From positions 1 to 64,000 of the forward strand of contig JAGKSW010000152.1 of the NCBI GenBank assembly GCA_018993265.1: 64,000 nt of DNA. The letters are read 5' to 3'. The notes beneath the pieces were generated by a model. It made no database searches. It had not been told where the DNA came from and saw only the letters and a list, made by a program, of their open reading frames with translations. The DNA is from Nostoc sp. TH1S01. Lineage in GTDB: Bacteria > Cyanobacteriota > Cyanobacteriia > Cyanobacteriales > Nostocaceae. The position numbers and the translations under genes were made by a program. Every line of letters starts with the position of its first letter. Positions within the stretch are counted from its first letter, which is position 1. This document shows, in pieces, positions 1 through 8,643 of the stretch.

Positions 1-141
1 GTTAAAAAAATGGGTAACGCAATTGTTCTTATTGCCAAAGATAACCCTTGGCAATCTCTTATCGAGAGTTTAGACAACTTCTCTGATGATTTCATGACTA
101 CTAGAGATCAACCACAAATTGACATCAGAGAGAGTTTGTAA
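1..141 (+). CDS. VapB/AbrB-type antitoxin, 3' end only
   Basis: The frame is open from the first base of the window and ends with TAA at 139-141, so the gene is cut by the window edge. The 46 visible residues contain NPWQSLIESLDNFSDDF, which resembles the C-terminal tail common to cyanobacterial VapB/AbrB-like antitoxins (hydrophobic NPW..L..SL followed by acidic DDF and a charged end). Such antitoxins neutralise a PIN-domain VapC RNase encoded just downstream. Here no intact vapC follows; only a 30-codon frame starts right after the stop. Family assignment is from the tail alone, because the DNA-binding part lies outside the window. Confidence 0.6.
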   Translation, partial: VKKMGNAIVLIAKDNPWQSLIESLDNFSDDFMTTRDQPQIDIRESL

Positions 142-234
142 ATGCGATACGAGTCTACTGAAGTGCATAAAGTAGCAGAAAAATTTATTCAGGCAAACTG
201 TTATCAGCTGTCAGTGTGCAGAGAGATGCAATAA
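142..234 (+). pseudogene. 30-codon frame after the antitoxin, possible vapC remnant
   Basis: An ATG directly follows the antitoxin stop, where a vapC start is expected. It opens with MRY, as many VapC proteins do, but ends after 30 residues and shows none of the acidic PIN residues. It could be what is left of a deleted toxin gene or a chance frame. I cannot decide between them. Confidence 0.25.
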
Positions 235-257
235 ATCTTTAAAAATCTCTGAAAGCC

Positions 258-1862
258 TTAGATGTCACACTTTACAAGTCTCGATGTGAGTGAAGAGATA
301 AATTTTGACATCCCCCAATTCCAACCCCAAATATAAATATTGATACTGTAATCTAAACATGGGAAGTGTCCTTTTGGGGCAGAGGTATCAAAAGAGACGT
401 TTCTGGTATCAATCCATTTCTGTCCTACCCTCCATCCTACGCGATCGCCAAACTTCTCCCAGGCTTCTCCGTCATAGTTACCGTCTGGCTTACCACCAAC
501 GCTTAAGTAAATTTCCTTTTGAACGCTGAAGCCAAAGCGTCCATTGCTGTATTTTACCCATAAGCTGTCAATTGTGCGGAGGTCAGTAGAGGGAAAGTTT
601 AATAGTTCTTCTTCCTTAATCCAGTCACCTTTCTTTCGCCCTACCGCTTTAAGCATTACCATATAGGTTTCATAATCAGCGTCTTTCCAGTTCTCGGCTG
701 CTAGTAAGTCGCGTAGCTTGGTATAGTCTACGCCTTTCTCTGAACTGAGATTATCTTCGTTTTGCTGCTCCCCTCCTTGCTGGCTCTGAAGGGATGGGGT
801 AGCACGCGCCTCAATCCCCGCAATATCCTCATCTCTAAGTTGCAAAAGTTGCTGAAACCGCTTTAATTCTTCTCGTGTATGCTGACTTAGAGTTCCTTCA
901 TCCTGTATCGCCTCAGCTAATGCTTCTTCGTATTCCCTGAGATTTGCTTGATATTGGCGGTAAGGTTCCAAAACTTCGTTTTCAATTTGGGCTGCTACCT
1001 CAACTGACAAACCCAATTCACTTTGGCAACGTTTGAGAATGCGACGACCTATAACCGAAACATTACCATTCCTGACACATCGCTCTACTTCCTTACGGTA
1101 CTCTAATTGCGGGTCGCCTACAGGAGCTTTCGCTAACTTTATTTTAAAACCTTCCCGCACAGCATAAATTTCTGGTTTCATTGCTGGAGCTGCTTCCTGC
1201 ACCTTTTTACGGGCATATTCATGCAGTTCATCTACAGAAATTATGCCGTCGTTATCAGCGTCAGCCGCGCCTTTCTCAATCCCTTCGACAATGTAGCGAG
1301 TGTAAACTGATAAGTCTGATCCTGGTTGTTCAAAAGAATACTGAGTAGAAGTAGAAGAAGTTAATACAGCCCTTCCTTCTCCGCCTAGTTGATTCTTGAT
1401 ATCTACGGTGTTATCATCTTTCGCCTTCATCCCTTCAGCAAAAGCACCGCTAAAGCAACAGTCAAGAATAATTACCTGTCGCCGGGAACGGCTTATTTCC
1501 ATCATTCCATGTATTAAGCTGGCAGCAGTGGCGGTAGTTTGAATAAGTTCACCCGATTGATGCTTACTGGTTTCGCTAGTTGCTAAATATAATTTGCCAC
1601 TGTCATCTTTAATCCCGTGTCCAGAGAAATAAAACAGCACTAATTCATCTTTTTGACGATGAGAAAACAGGTTTTCAATTGCTCTTTCCATTAACTGGCG
1701 TGGTGGATTTTCCAGCACTGTCATATCAGCATCGGCAAAATCACCCATTTCTGAATGCTGTAAGACTCGCTGCATTGCTTTGATATCTTGCACAGCCCCA
1801 GGTAAAGCATTTAATCCTGGTTGGTACTCACTAACCCCAATCAGCAATGCAAATTTCGCCAT
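258..1862 (-). CDS. Caspase (peptidase C14)-GUN4 domain fusion protein
   Basis: This 534-residue protein has three parts. Residues 1-235 are a caspase/metacaspase-like fold with the catalytic dyad visible: His82 in FYFSGHG and a Cys at 135/136 in ILDCCFSG. An EF-hand-like acidic stretch (DADNDGIISVDEL, about 200-212) lies inside it and suggests Ca2+ sensing. A charged helical linker follows, and residues from about 378 form a GUN4-like domain (VDYTKLRDLLAAENWKDAD, then GWR and W motifs), the tetrapyrrole-binding fold that partners Mg-chelatase. C14-GUN4 fusions occur in multicellular cyanobacteria; whether this one binds porphyrin is inference. It is a lone minus-strand gene with no signal peptide, so it should be cytosolic. 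Confidence 0.88.
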   Translation of the reverse strand: MAKFALLIGVSEYQPGLNALPGAVQDIKAMQRVLQHSEMGDFADADMTVLENPPRQLMERAIENLFSHRQKDELVLFYFSGHGIKDDSGKLYLATSETSKHQSGELIQTTATAASLIHGMMEISRSRRQVIILDCCFSGAFAEGMKAKDDNTVDIKNQLGGEGRAVLTSSTSTQYSFEQPGSDLSVYTRYIVEGIEKGAADADNDGIISVDELHEYARKKVQEAAPAMKPEIYAVREGFKIKLAKAPVGDPQLEYRKEVERCVRNGNVSVIGRRILKRCQSELGLSVEVAAQIENEVLEPYRQYQANLREYEEALAEAIQDEGTLSQHTREELKRFQQLLQLRDEDIAGIEARATPSLQSQQGGEQQNEDNLSSEKGVDYTKLRDLLAAENWKDADYETYMVMLKAVGRKKGDWIKEEELLNFPSTDLRTIDSLWVKYSNGRFGFSVQKEIYLSVGGKPDGNYDGEAWEKFGDRVGWRVGQKWIDTRNVSFDTSAPKGHFPCLDYSINIYIWGWNWGMSKFISSLTSRLVKCDI

Positions 1863-1990
1863 TTTAACTGTTTACTTTTGACTTACAAAATTTTCTACTG
1901 CTTTAACTGCTGCTTCCAATTCTGACATATTACTAGTTTTTACCTGGATTTTCTTAGCGTTTACTCCTGATATTTTGGTCTAGCTACATA

Positions 1991-2023
1991 AAAAATCAGG
2001 TGAACAATGCTCACCTGATTTTT
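1991..2023 (-). terminator. Hairpin terminator downstream of glmM
   Basis: AAAAATCAGGTGA and TCACCTGATTTTT form a 13-bp perfect stem around a 7-nt loop. It ends in a T-run when read leftward, so it suits transcripts leaving glmM; the A-run on the other side makes it bidirectional in principle. Confidence 0.7.
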
Positions 2024-2033
2024 CAATTTCATC

Positions 2034-2124
2034 AGGACTTACGCAAAAGTATGAAAACACGAACCGCAAAGGACGCAAAGGACACGAAGTTATAAGAGTT
2101 TTAGAGAGTTATTGCGTAAGTCCT
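2034..2124. mobile_element. 91-bp MITE-like element with 13-bp terminal inverted repeats
   Basis: AGGACTTACGCAA at 2034-2046 is mirrored by TTGCGTAAGTCCT at 2112-2124. The interior has no coding capacity. It lies between glmM and its terminator. I see no clear target duplication. The terminal sequence resembles ends of small IS elements common in Nostoc, but no transposase is near. Confidence 0.55.
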
Positions 2125-2145
2125 ATTCATATAACTCAGAATTGC

Positions 2146-3618
2146 TTACGCCAAGTGTTGTTGAACTTTGGCGACTAATTCATTTGTCCAATGTTGGGCG
2201 AGTTCGGCATCAGCGGCTTCTACCATGACTCTGATGACTGGTTCTGTACCAGAGGCGCGGACTAAGATTCTACCACTATCACCCATTGCGGTTTCGGCTA
2301 GAGCGATCGCATCTTGAACAGCTTGACAATCTTTCCACCCCAAACGGCGATCGCGGTCTACAACTCTGACATTCTTTAATAATTGGGGATAAGTCTGGAA
2401 GCTTTGGTCAACTAATTCACCCAAGGAAACACCAGTTTGTTTGACTAAGTTGGCTATATGCAAGGCGGTTAATAAACCATCACCAGTCAAGCCATAGTGT
2501 CTACACAAAATATGACCAGATTGTTCGCCGCCTAGCATTCCGCCAGTCCGCAACATTTCGGCTTGCACATATTGATCACCAACGGCGGTACGAATCAATT
2601 TACCACCTTGTTGTTGCCAAGCGCGTTCAAACCCTAAGTTCGCCATGACGGTGGAAACTATCAAGTTATCGGGGAGTTGTTGCTGTTGTTGCAAGTGACG
2701 ACCCCACAAATAAAGGATATAGTCGCCATTGACTTGTCTACCTGTATTATCTACAGCTAACACGCGATCAGCATCACCATCAAAGGCAAAACCTATGTCA
2801 GCATGATGTTCTTTAACGGCGGCTTGCAAAATATCCAGGTGGGTAGAACCACAATCAACATTGATGCGATCGCCATCTGCGGCATTATGTAAGCAGATAA
2901 CTTCTGCCCCCATTTCTCTAAATACTTGTGGTGCTAAACCCACGGCTGCACCCCAAGCCAAGTCTAAAACAATCTTCATTCCTTGCAGATTTCCATCACT
3001 CTGCAATGGTTGTTTTAATGCTTGGCTATAATCACTCACTAACTGCTGCCGAGAATAATGTCTGCCGCAATTCATCCCGCCTGTAACTGCTAACTTACCA
3101 CGCAATCCGGCTTCAATTTCTGCTTGTAATGCTTGTGGTAACTTCCCACCATCGGCACCAAAAACTTTAATTCCATTGTCTTCCGGTGGGTTGTGACTGG
3201 CAGAAATCATCACGCCGCCGATCGCTTCACTCACGCTGGTAAGATAAGCAACGCAAGGAGTAGGACATAAACCTAAATACCAAACTTCGATACCTGCGGC
3301 TGTTAACCCCGCACTCAAAGCCATTGCTAACATATCGCTGGAGTTGCGAGAATCTTGTCCCAGAATTACGGGTCGTGTTTCACCTGCATGATTTCGTAAA
3401 ACTACACCTGTCCAGAAACCTATTTGTAAAGCCAAGGGTGCATTCAGTAATTCTCCTACTTTTCCCCGAATCCCATCTGTACCGAACAGGGGAGTCGTTG
3501 GGAGTGATATCAAACTAAATGCCGAATTCTCATTCAGTGCTGTTTCTCCATTATTATGAGATTCTGCGGCAGCAAGACCTCGGATGTTGCCTTGAGTTCG
3601 AGTTATTGATGACACCAT
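2146..3618 (-). CDS. glmM: Phosphoglucosamine mutase GlmM
   Basis: It converts glucosamine-6-phosphate to glucosamine-1-phosphate, the step before UDP-GlcNAc for peptidoglycan and lipid A. The alpha-D-phosphohexomutase signatures are all present: N-terminal [12 protein letters not shown], the phosphoserine loop [10 protein letters not shown], the metal-binding FDGDADR, the sugar loop GGEQSGH, and the phosphate-binding RASGTEP near the C-terminus. I take ATG 3618 as start; a GTG six codons upstream (3636) is possible. The N-terminus carries about 45 residues ahead of the usual [11 protein letters not shown] start, giving about 490 aa. It is monocistronic, and its 3' end is followed by a MITE and then a hairpin. 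Confidence 0.95.
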   Translation of the reverse strand: MVSSITRTQGNIRGLAAAESHNNGETALNENSAFSLISLPTTPLFGTDGIRGKVGELLNAPLALQIGFWTGVVLRNHAGETRPVILGQDSRNSSDMLAMALSAGLTAAGIEVWYLGLCPTPCVAYLTSVSEAIGGVMISASHNPPEDNGIKVFGADGGKLPQALQAEIEAGLRGKLAVTGGMNCGRHYSRQQLVSDYSQALKQPLQSDGNLQGMKIVLDLAWGAAVGLAPQVFREMGAEVICLHNAADGDRINVDCGSTHLDILQAAVKEHHADIGFAFDGDADRVLAVDNTGRQVNGDYILYLWGRHLQQQQQLPDNLIVSTVMANLGFERAWQQQGGKLIRTAVGDQYVQAEMLRTGGMLGGEQSGHILCRHYGLTGDGLLTALHIANLVKQTGVSLGELVDQSFQTYPQLLKNVRVVDRDRRLGWKDCQAVQDAIALAETAMGDSGRILVRASGTEPVIRVMVEAADAELAQHWTNELVAKVQQHLA

Positions 3619-4115
3619 AATGTTTAAACACCCCACACCATAACACTGGAAAATTTTACTTTACTTTTTAATTGAATAAGTTCAAGTAGTAGTTAGAGAC
3701 TAGAGGCTAGGGGCTAGAAGCTAGTATTTTTTACTCAAAACTCCAAACTCAGCACTCAGAACTCCAAACTCAGCACTTTTATCTGTACTATATACTCCTT
3801 TTTCTTTTTAGAAATCTATTACTGTCAGACTTATTTAAGTGAAAGTCTTTAAAATTTTTCTGAGGTTTGTAAAGTTTTTATACAAAAAACTCTAGTGATC
3901 GCCATCTTTGATCATAGATTCTAACCTTGGCGATGAATAGATTAGTCACTATTTTGCGGTTTGGTGAAGCGTTACAAAAGTATACACTTCGCTTGCTTAA
4001 AAATTTTTAATATAAATTCTCATCAAATAGTTTTAATGTAACTTTTTAATGACCTTTCTTAGCCGTTCGTAAATCGGAACCTCGGTACATCCTTTTAAAG
4101 GTGAGAAATTTTAAT
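3619..4115. repeat. Non-coding spacer with heptamer-type repeats and the ho1 upstream region
   Basis: No gene was found. 3695-3725 holds tandem variants of CTAGAGG/CTAGGGG, and 3735-3780 alternates ACTCAAA/ACTCCAA/ACTCAGC units; these are the short tandemly repeated (STRR) sequences of heterocystous cyanobacteria. The remaining AT-rich 300 bases must contain the promoters of glmM (leftward) and ho1 (rightward). Confidence 0.5.
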
Positions 4116-4832
4116 ATGAGCAGCAATTTAGCCAGCAAGTTACGTGTCGGCACCAAAAAAGCCCATACGATGGCAGAAAATGTGGGTTTTGTCAAGTGCT
4201 TTTTAAAAGGAGTGGTAGAAAAAAGTTCCTACCGGAAATTAGTGGCTAACTTTTACTTTGTCTACTCGGCAATGGAAGAGGAGATGGAAAAGCATCGCCA
4301 ACATCCCATCGTTTCTAAAATTGATTTTGCTCAGTTGCACCGCAAGCGGACTTTAGAGCAAGACTTAAGCTACTATTACGGTGCTAACTGGCGCGAACAA
4401 ATCAAACTATCGCCAGCCGGTGAAGCTTATGTACAACGCATCCGCGAAGTTTCCGCAACCGAACCAGAATTATTAATTGCTCATTCCTACACCCGTTACT
4501 TGGGTGACTTATCCGGGGGACAAATTCTCAAGAACATTGCCGTGACAGCAATGAACTTGAGCGATGGTCAAGGAACCGCCTTCTATGAATTTGCCGACAT
4601 TCCTGATGAAAAGGCATTTAAAGCAAAGTATCGTCAAACATTAGACGAACTACCCATTGATGATGCCACAGGCGATCGCATCGTAGATGAAGCCAATGCT
4701 GCCTTCGGAATGAACATGAAGATGTTCCAAGAATTAGAAGGCAACTTAATCAAAGCGATCGGTATGATGTTGTACAACAGCCTCACCCGTCGCCGGACAC
4801 GCGGCAGCACTGAACTAGCTACGGCTGAGTAA
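4116..4832 (+). CDS. ho1: Heme oxygenase (biliverdin-forming, ferredoxin-dependent)
   Basis: It opens heme to biliverdin IX-alpha, CO and Fe, the first step to phycocyanobilin and other phycobilins. The 238-residue all-helical protein has the proximal heme-ligand His17 in KKAHTMAEN and the distal-helix signature YLGDLSGGQ. Length fits plant/cyanobacterial HO1. ATG 4116 is chosen because AAAGGTGAG lies about 10 bases before it; an in-frame GTG at 4101 lies inside that ribosome-binding region and is less likely. It is a single gene, with the CobW-type GTPase following 370 bases later in the same direction. Confidence 0.95.
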   Translation: MSSNLASKLRVGTKKAHTMAENVGFVKCFLKGVVEKSSYRKLVANFYFVYSAMEEEMEKHRQHPIVSKIDFAQLHRKRTLEQDLSYYYGANWREQIKLSPAGEAYVQRIREVSATEPELLIAHSYTRYLGDLSGGQILKNIAVTAMNLSDGQGTAFYEFADIPDEKAFKAKYRQTLDELPIDDATGDRIVDEANAAFGMNMKMFQELEGNLIKAIGMMLYNSLTRRRTRGSTELATAE

Positions 4833-5202
4833 ATTTTTGTAAACTAATATTTGTTAATTCTGGGGGCAGTTTCCCTGGGGTCATCTTATCAAGGTAAGGC
4901 GATCGCAAGGAAGTTGCCCCATTGAAGTATGAAGGGTGAAGTGTGAAGTATGAAGTATGAAGTGTGAAATTATTGCTATATAGCGATTCTCATACTTATG
5001 AGGTATGGCTAGAAAAAATTAACCGCCGATGGAAGAGGATGTAGACGCTTTAGCGGCTTGCCGCAGGCTACGCAGATGCACGCCGATAAATTTTTACTTC
5101 AGTAGACTAGGAAACGCTACATAACACTCTAGCCTCTAGTCCCTAACCCCTAAAAACACTATATACTTCATAATTCAGACTTCACACTTCAGACTTTTCA
5201 CA
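4833..5202. repeat. Non-coding spacer with GAAGTATGAA-type repeats
   Basis: 4922-4970 carries tandem variants of TGAAGTA/TGAAGTG, and 5128-5195 carries CTAGCCTCTAG and ACTTCA units. 5036-5085 is a GC-rich palindromic stretch of a kind scattered in Nostoc genomes. No open frame of note was seen. Confidence 0.45.
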
Positions 5203-6255
5203 ATGGCTACCAAAATCCCCGTCACCGTCATTACAGGCTTCTTAGGTAGTGGTAAAACTAGCCTAATTCGCCATCTTTTACAAAATAACCAAGGTCGTCG
5301 CATCGCCGTATTAGTCAACGAATTTGGCGAATTGGGTATTGATGGCGAATTATTGAAATCCTGTCAAATCTGCCCCGAAGATGAAACTGACGGGAGTAAT
5401 ATTTTTGAATTAACCAATGGCTGTTTATGCTGCACGGTGCAGGAAGAGTTTTATCCCACAATGCAAGAGTTAATCAAGCGGCGAGACAACATTGACTGCA
5501 TTGTAATTGAAACATCTGGGTTAGCTTTACCGAAACCACTAGTTAAAGCCTTTCGTTGGCAAGAAATTCGCAACGCTGCCACAGTAGATGCTGTAATTAC
5601 TGTAGTAGATTGTGCAGCCGTCGCCGCAGGCACATTTGCCAGTGATTTAGAAGCGATCGCCGCCCAACGGCAAGCAGATGATAGCCTAGAACATGAGACA
5701 CCCTTGCAGGAGTTATTTGAAGACCAACTCGCCTGTGCAGATTTGGTGGTGTTGAGTAAAACTGACTTAGTAGATGCAGAAACTAAAGCACAAGTAGAGC
5801 AATTAGTCAAACAAGAATTGCCCAGAGTAGTGAAAATGGTCGAGAGCGATCGCGGTCAAATCGATCCAGCCGTATTATTAGGATTACAAGCCGCCGTCGA
5901 AGATAATTTAGATAGCCGCCCCAGCCATCACGACAGCGAAGAAGACCACGACCACGACGACGAAATCACCTCAACACACGTCATCTTAGACCGCGCCTTC
6001 GACCCAGAAAAACTCCAACAACAGTTGCAAAATCTGGTAAATCAACAAGAAATTTACCGCATTAAAGGCTTTGTCGCAGTTCCCAATAAACCTATGCGTC
6101 TAGTTATGCAAGGCGTAGGAAACCGCTTTGAAAAATTTTACGACCGTCCTTGGCAAGCAACAGAAGCAAGACAAACCCGCTTAGTTTTTATCGGTCGTGA
6201 TTTGAATTCCTCAGAAATAGAATCGCAACTTGTAGAAGAAGGCAGAAGAAAGTAA
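5203..6255 (+). CDS. CobW/COG0523-family metal-handling GTPase
   Basis: It is a G3E-family P-loop GTPase. Walker A is GFLGSGKTS (12-20). The conserved metal site CLCC is at 74-77, preceded by ELTNG, and a guanine-specificity SKTD follows. A His/Asp-rich insert (HHDSEEDHDHDDE, about 245-257) separates the GTPase from the C-terminal CobW_C domain. Family members load or traffic Zn, Co or other metals; some serve cobaltochelatase. No cobalamin genes are beside it, so I do not assign a specific metal. The His-rich loop argues for direct metal binding. Length (350 aa) is normal. Confidence 0.9.
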   Translation: MATKIPVTVITGFLGSGKTSLIRHLLQNNQGRRIAVLVNEFGELGIDGELLKSCQICPEDETDGSNIFELTNGCLCCTVQEEFYPTMQELIKRRDNIDCIVIETSGLALPKPLVKAFRWQEIRNAATVDAVITVVDCAAVAAGTFASDLEAIAAQRQADDSLEHETPLQELFEDQLACADLVVLSKTDLVDAETKAQVEQLVKQELPRVVKMVESDRGQIDPAVLLGLQAAVEDNLDSRPSHHDSEEDHDHDDEITSTHVILDRAFDPEKLQQQLQNLVNQQEIYRIKGFVAVPNKPMRLVMQGVGNRFEKFYDRPWQATEARQTRLVFIGRDLNSSEIESQLVEEGRRK

Positions 6256-6344
6256 ATTTTTAATAACAGCTTTTTAGGCTGAATAGCTATAAATTTCAAG
6301 CCAGAATACTTTCATTCATTTATTAGTTCTTCACCTCTTTTTTT

Positions 6345-6827
6345 ATGACAATCTCTCAATTATTCGACATTGCCAATTTATTCGTTTTACCTTTTTGGGC
6401 ATTGATTATTCTTTTGCCCAACTGGAAAGTTACAAGGCGAATAATGGAATCATATATTCCATTTGTGCCTTTAGCTGGAGCATATTTGTATTTATTTATT
6501 ACCAGCATTACCCCAGAAAATGCCCAAGCTTTATCTAATCCTCAATTAGCTGATATTGCTCGATTTTTTGCTGATGAAAAAGCTGCTGCAACAGGTTGGA
6601 TTCATTTTTTAGTAATGGATTTGTTTGTTGCCAGATTTATCTATTGGGAAGGTCAAAAAACCGGAGTTTGGACAATTCATTCTCTAATACTTTGTCTGTT
6701 TGCTGGGCCGATGGGAGTGTTATCTCACATCCTCACTACTTGGATTACTAAAGCTATTTCTCCCAAGTTTCCAGCTAATGAAACAGCTAATTTACCAGAA
6801 CAAACTGTGTCATCTCCTGGTAATTAG
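6345..6827 (+). CDS. ABA4-like (DUF4281) membrane protein
   Basis: This 160-residue protein has four hydrophobic helices (about 10-27, 40-55, 80-100 and 112-135). The motif pattern NLFVLPFWALIILLP, AAATGWIHFLVMDLFVARFIY and GPMGVLSHILT is characteristic of the ABA4-like family. Plant ABA4 is required for neoxanthin formation; cyanobacteria make no neoxanthin, so the bacterial role is unknown. It stands alone, 90 bases after the CobW gene on the same strand. Confidence 0.85.
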   Translation: MTISQLFDIANLFVLPFWALIILLPNWKVTRRIMESYIPFVPLAGAYLYLFITSITPENAQALSNPQLADIARFFADEKAAATGWIHFLVMDLFVARFIYWEGQKTGVWTIHSLILCLFAGPMGVLSHILTTWITKAISPKFPANETANLPEQTVSSPGN

Positions 6828-6859
6828 AATCAACGAAAAATCTGGGTTTTACTCCCCTC

Positions 6860-7087
6860 TCCTACGAGGCTACCGTGTACACACAAGTCAAAAATTTGCT
6901 GTATGAAACCGCATCCCGGCTTGAACTAAAGTTCCAGGCTCATAGCCAAAGTCCACAAAGCGTGGACTGAAATGAACTGCTGGTTGAGTCCTCCCAAGAG
7001 GACTTGCGCTATGAGACTCGGAATTGATTCTGAGGCGGGATAGATGCACTCAACACCGATTTGTGTGTACACCGTAGCTCCTACGAG
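6860..7087. mobile_element. 210-bp palindromic element, copy A, with 9-bp target duplication
   Basis: The element is 6869-7078, bounded by GCTACCGTGTACACACAAGTC and its imperfect complement ending GTGTACACCGTAGC. TCCTACGAG occurs at both 6860-6868 and 7079-7087; removing the element and one copy restores a CCCCTCTCC...GGAGAGGGG palindrome. Inside are nested stems: GCATCCC/GGGATAGATGC, AGTCCAC/GTGGACT and AGTCCTC/GAGGACT, with GGCTCATAGC facing GCTATGAG. It has no ORF. Related copies are at 44010-44216 and about 49848-50048. Confidence 0.75.
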
Positions 7088-7145
7088 GAGAGGGGCTGGG
7101 GGTGAGGTCAAAAAACACTCATCGAATTCACGTTAATCTAATATC

Positions 7146-7424
7146 TCAAGATGATGGTGGAATTAAACTAGCAGTTTTGGCGACACTATCCCAAACTATC
7201 CAAGCACAGGAATTATCTACATCATCGGCATTGTTGGTAACTTTGAAATAGATTTTATCTCCGCCTTTCGGTTCAATGGCAAAATCAGCATTTTGAGCAT
7301 AAACAACTTTGAAACCTCTATCACGTAAGCAATACATCGCCCAAGCTTTTAAAGATTGCTTGTATGGTTCGTGGGGTATAGATGGTTTAGTGAGTGCTGC
7401 TTCGATGACTTGAAATATCTGCAT
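7146..7424 (-). CDS. Conserved-type hypothetical protein, 92 aa
   Basis: I do not recognise the family. The protein has an N-terminal helix (VIEAALTKPS), a helix with KAWAMYCLRDRGF, then beta-strand-like segments FKVVYAQNADFAIEPKGGDKIYFKVT and a C-terminal CAWIVWD. The D-F-x-I-x-P-x-G...I-Y-F-K pattern is loosely like the core of a small restriction-endonuclease-like fold, but the residues are not convincing. No signal peptide or membrane segment was seen. It lies 58 bases beyond the mobile element and is transcribed toward it. Confidence 0.6.
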   Translation of the reverse strand: MQIFQVIEAALTKPSIPHEPYKQSLKAWAMYCLRDRGFKVVYAQNADFAIEPKGGDKIYFKVTNNADDVDNSCAWIVWDSVAKTASLIPPSS

Positions 7425-7575
7425 TGCTAGAGTAGTTCGGTTTGATTTTTGAAATTATCTGTGTAGGCTAGGAGTGGGGTGTAGGAAAGAGTATTTTTTT
7501 CAGCAATCAAATATGATTCCTATATGTGAGAAGGAAAGGGAAAACAGAGATCAGGTTTAGAGAAAGACTTAGAAC

Positions 7576-8046
7576 TTAGTACTCAGGACTCAGCACTTTA
7601 TTTTCAGGTTGAGGATCGCAACGGATTTCAATCATAAATCCATCAGGGTCATAAAAGTAGACACCTTTACCTGTAGGACGAGTAACTGGGCCATGTGCGA
7701 TCGCTACCTTATTCTCCTCTAAAACAGCTAGTGCTGTCTCAAATAATCGCGGATCTATATCAAACGCCAGATGATACGCTCTTGTAAAACTTTGTGCTGG
7801 GTCTGGATGGGGTGGATTGAGATCGGGTGTCCAAAATAAATCTAAAATTACGCCATCGGGAGTCACAAAGTTAGCGACTTTCCCTTCAGCGACAAGTTCC
7901 ACCAGAGTTGCAGGTACGTGCTTACCCGTCAATTCATGCAAGCCTAAAATATTACCGTAAAAGTGACGGGAAGCTTGCATATCTTTGACATTGAGAGCAA
8001 TGTGATGCACTTTCCGCAAATTTCCAGGAGCAAGGATACTTTTCAT
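7576..8046 (-). CDS. VOC (glyoxalase/dioxygenase fold) protein
   Basis: This is a single-module vicinal-oxygen-chelate protein of 156 aa. The metal-ligand positions are visible: HHIALNVKDM at the N-terminus, YHLAFDID in the middle, and FYDPDGFMIEIR with the terminal Glu. These folds catalyse lyase, isomerase or dioxygenase reactions on small molecules; the substrate cannot be read from sequence. It is divergent from the DUF4385 gene, with 83 bases between the two starts. Confidence 0.87.
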   Translation of the reverse strand: MKSILAPGNLRKVHHIALNVKDMQASRHFYGNILGLHELTGKHVPATLVELVAEGKVANFVTPDGVILDLFWTPDLNPPHPDPAQSFTRAYHLAFDIDPRLFETALAVLEENKVAIAHGPVTRPTGKGVYFYDPDGFMIEIRCDPQPENKVLSPEY

Positions 8047-8129
8047 ACAGCGGCTAGATAATAGGGCAGAATAAATTTCCTTACTAGGGTAGAAGTTTAA
8101 CTCTTAAACAGAGTTTACTTTAAATTATT

Positions 8130-8600
8130 ATGGATTTTGATTATTCTTTAGACTTTCAAAAAATTGATTTTCGCCAGCACCCTGAATTATACCGTGTTGG
8201 TAAAGGCGAACAGGGTGTACTTTTGGTTGAACCCTATAAATCAGAAATTCTCCCTTATTGGCGGTTTAAAACACCTGAGATTGCTAGACAGTCCAGTGAA
8301 AAAATCTATGAGCTATTCCTACATTATCTCGAACAAGACGATTTTGTAGGAGCAGATATGGCACGAAAGTTTATCCAAATGGGTTATACTCGTTCTCGTC
8401 GTTATGCTAATCATAAAAGCGGCAGAAAATACAAAAAAACTTCCGATACAGGCAGTTCAAAAAAAGAAATGCTGCCTTATGATGTAGACCCAGTAAAAGC
8501 AGAATCAGCCGCTATTTTTAAAGCTAAATGGCTAGAGGCAAAAACGAATGCCAAGTATCTTCAGCTTTTAGCTAAACATAAACAAATGTATGAAGTCTGA
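8130..8600 (+). CDS. DUF4385 family protein
   Basis: This soluble protein of 156 aa begins MDFDYSLDFQKIDFR and contains HPELYRVGKGEQGVLLVEPYKSE, FVGADMARKFIQMGYTRSRRYA and a basic stretch HKSGRKYKK. These are the hallmarks of DUF4385, found in many bacteria and some phages, with no assigned function. The basic middle suggests nucleic-acid contact, which is inference. Confidence 0.85.
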   Translation: MDFDYSLDFQKIDFRQHPELYRVGKGEQGVLLVEPYKSEILPYWRFKTPEIARQSSEKIYELFLHYLEQDDFVGADMARKFIQMGYTRSRRYANHKSGRKYKKTSDTGSSKKEMLPYDVDPVKAESAAIFKAKWLEAKTNAKYLQLLAKHKQMYEV

Positions 8601-8643
8601 AGTCTGAAAGTAAAGGAATTGTACAGAAGATCGGAATTAATAA

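Noticed and set aside
3324-3518. Plus-strand frame inside glmM
   Set aside because: It is fully antisense to a strongly conserved gene with no supporting features.
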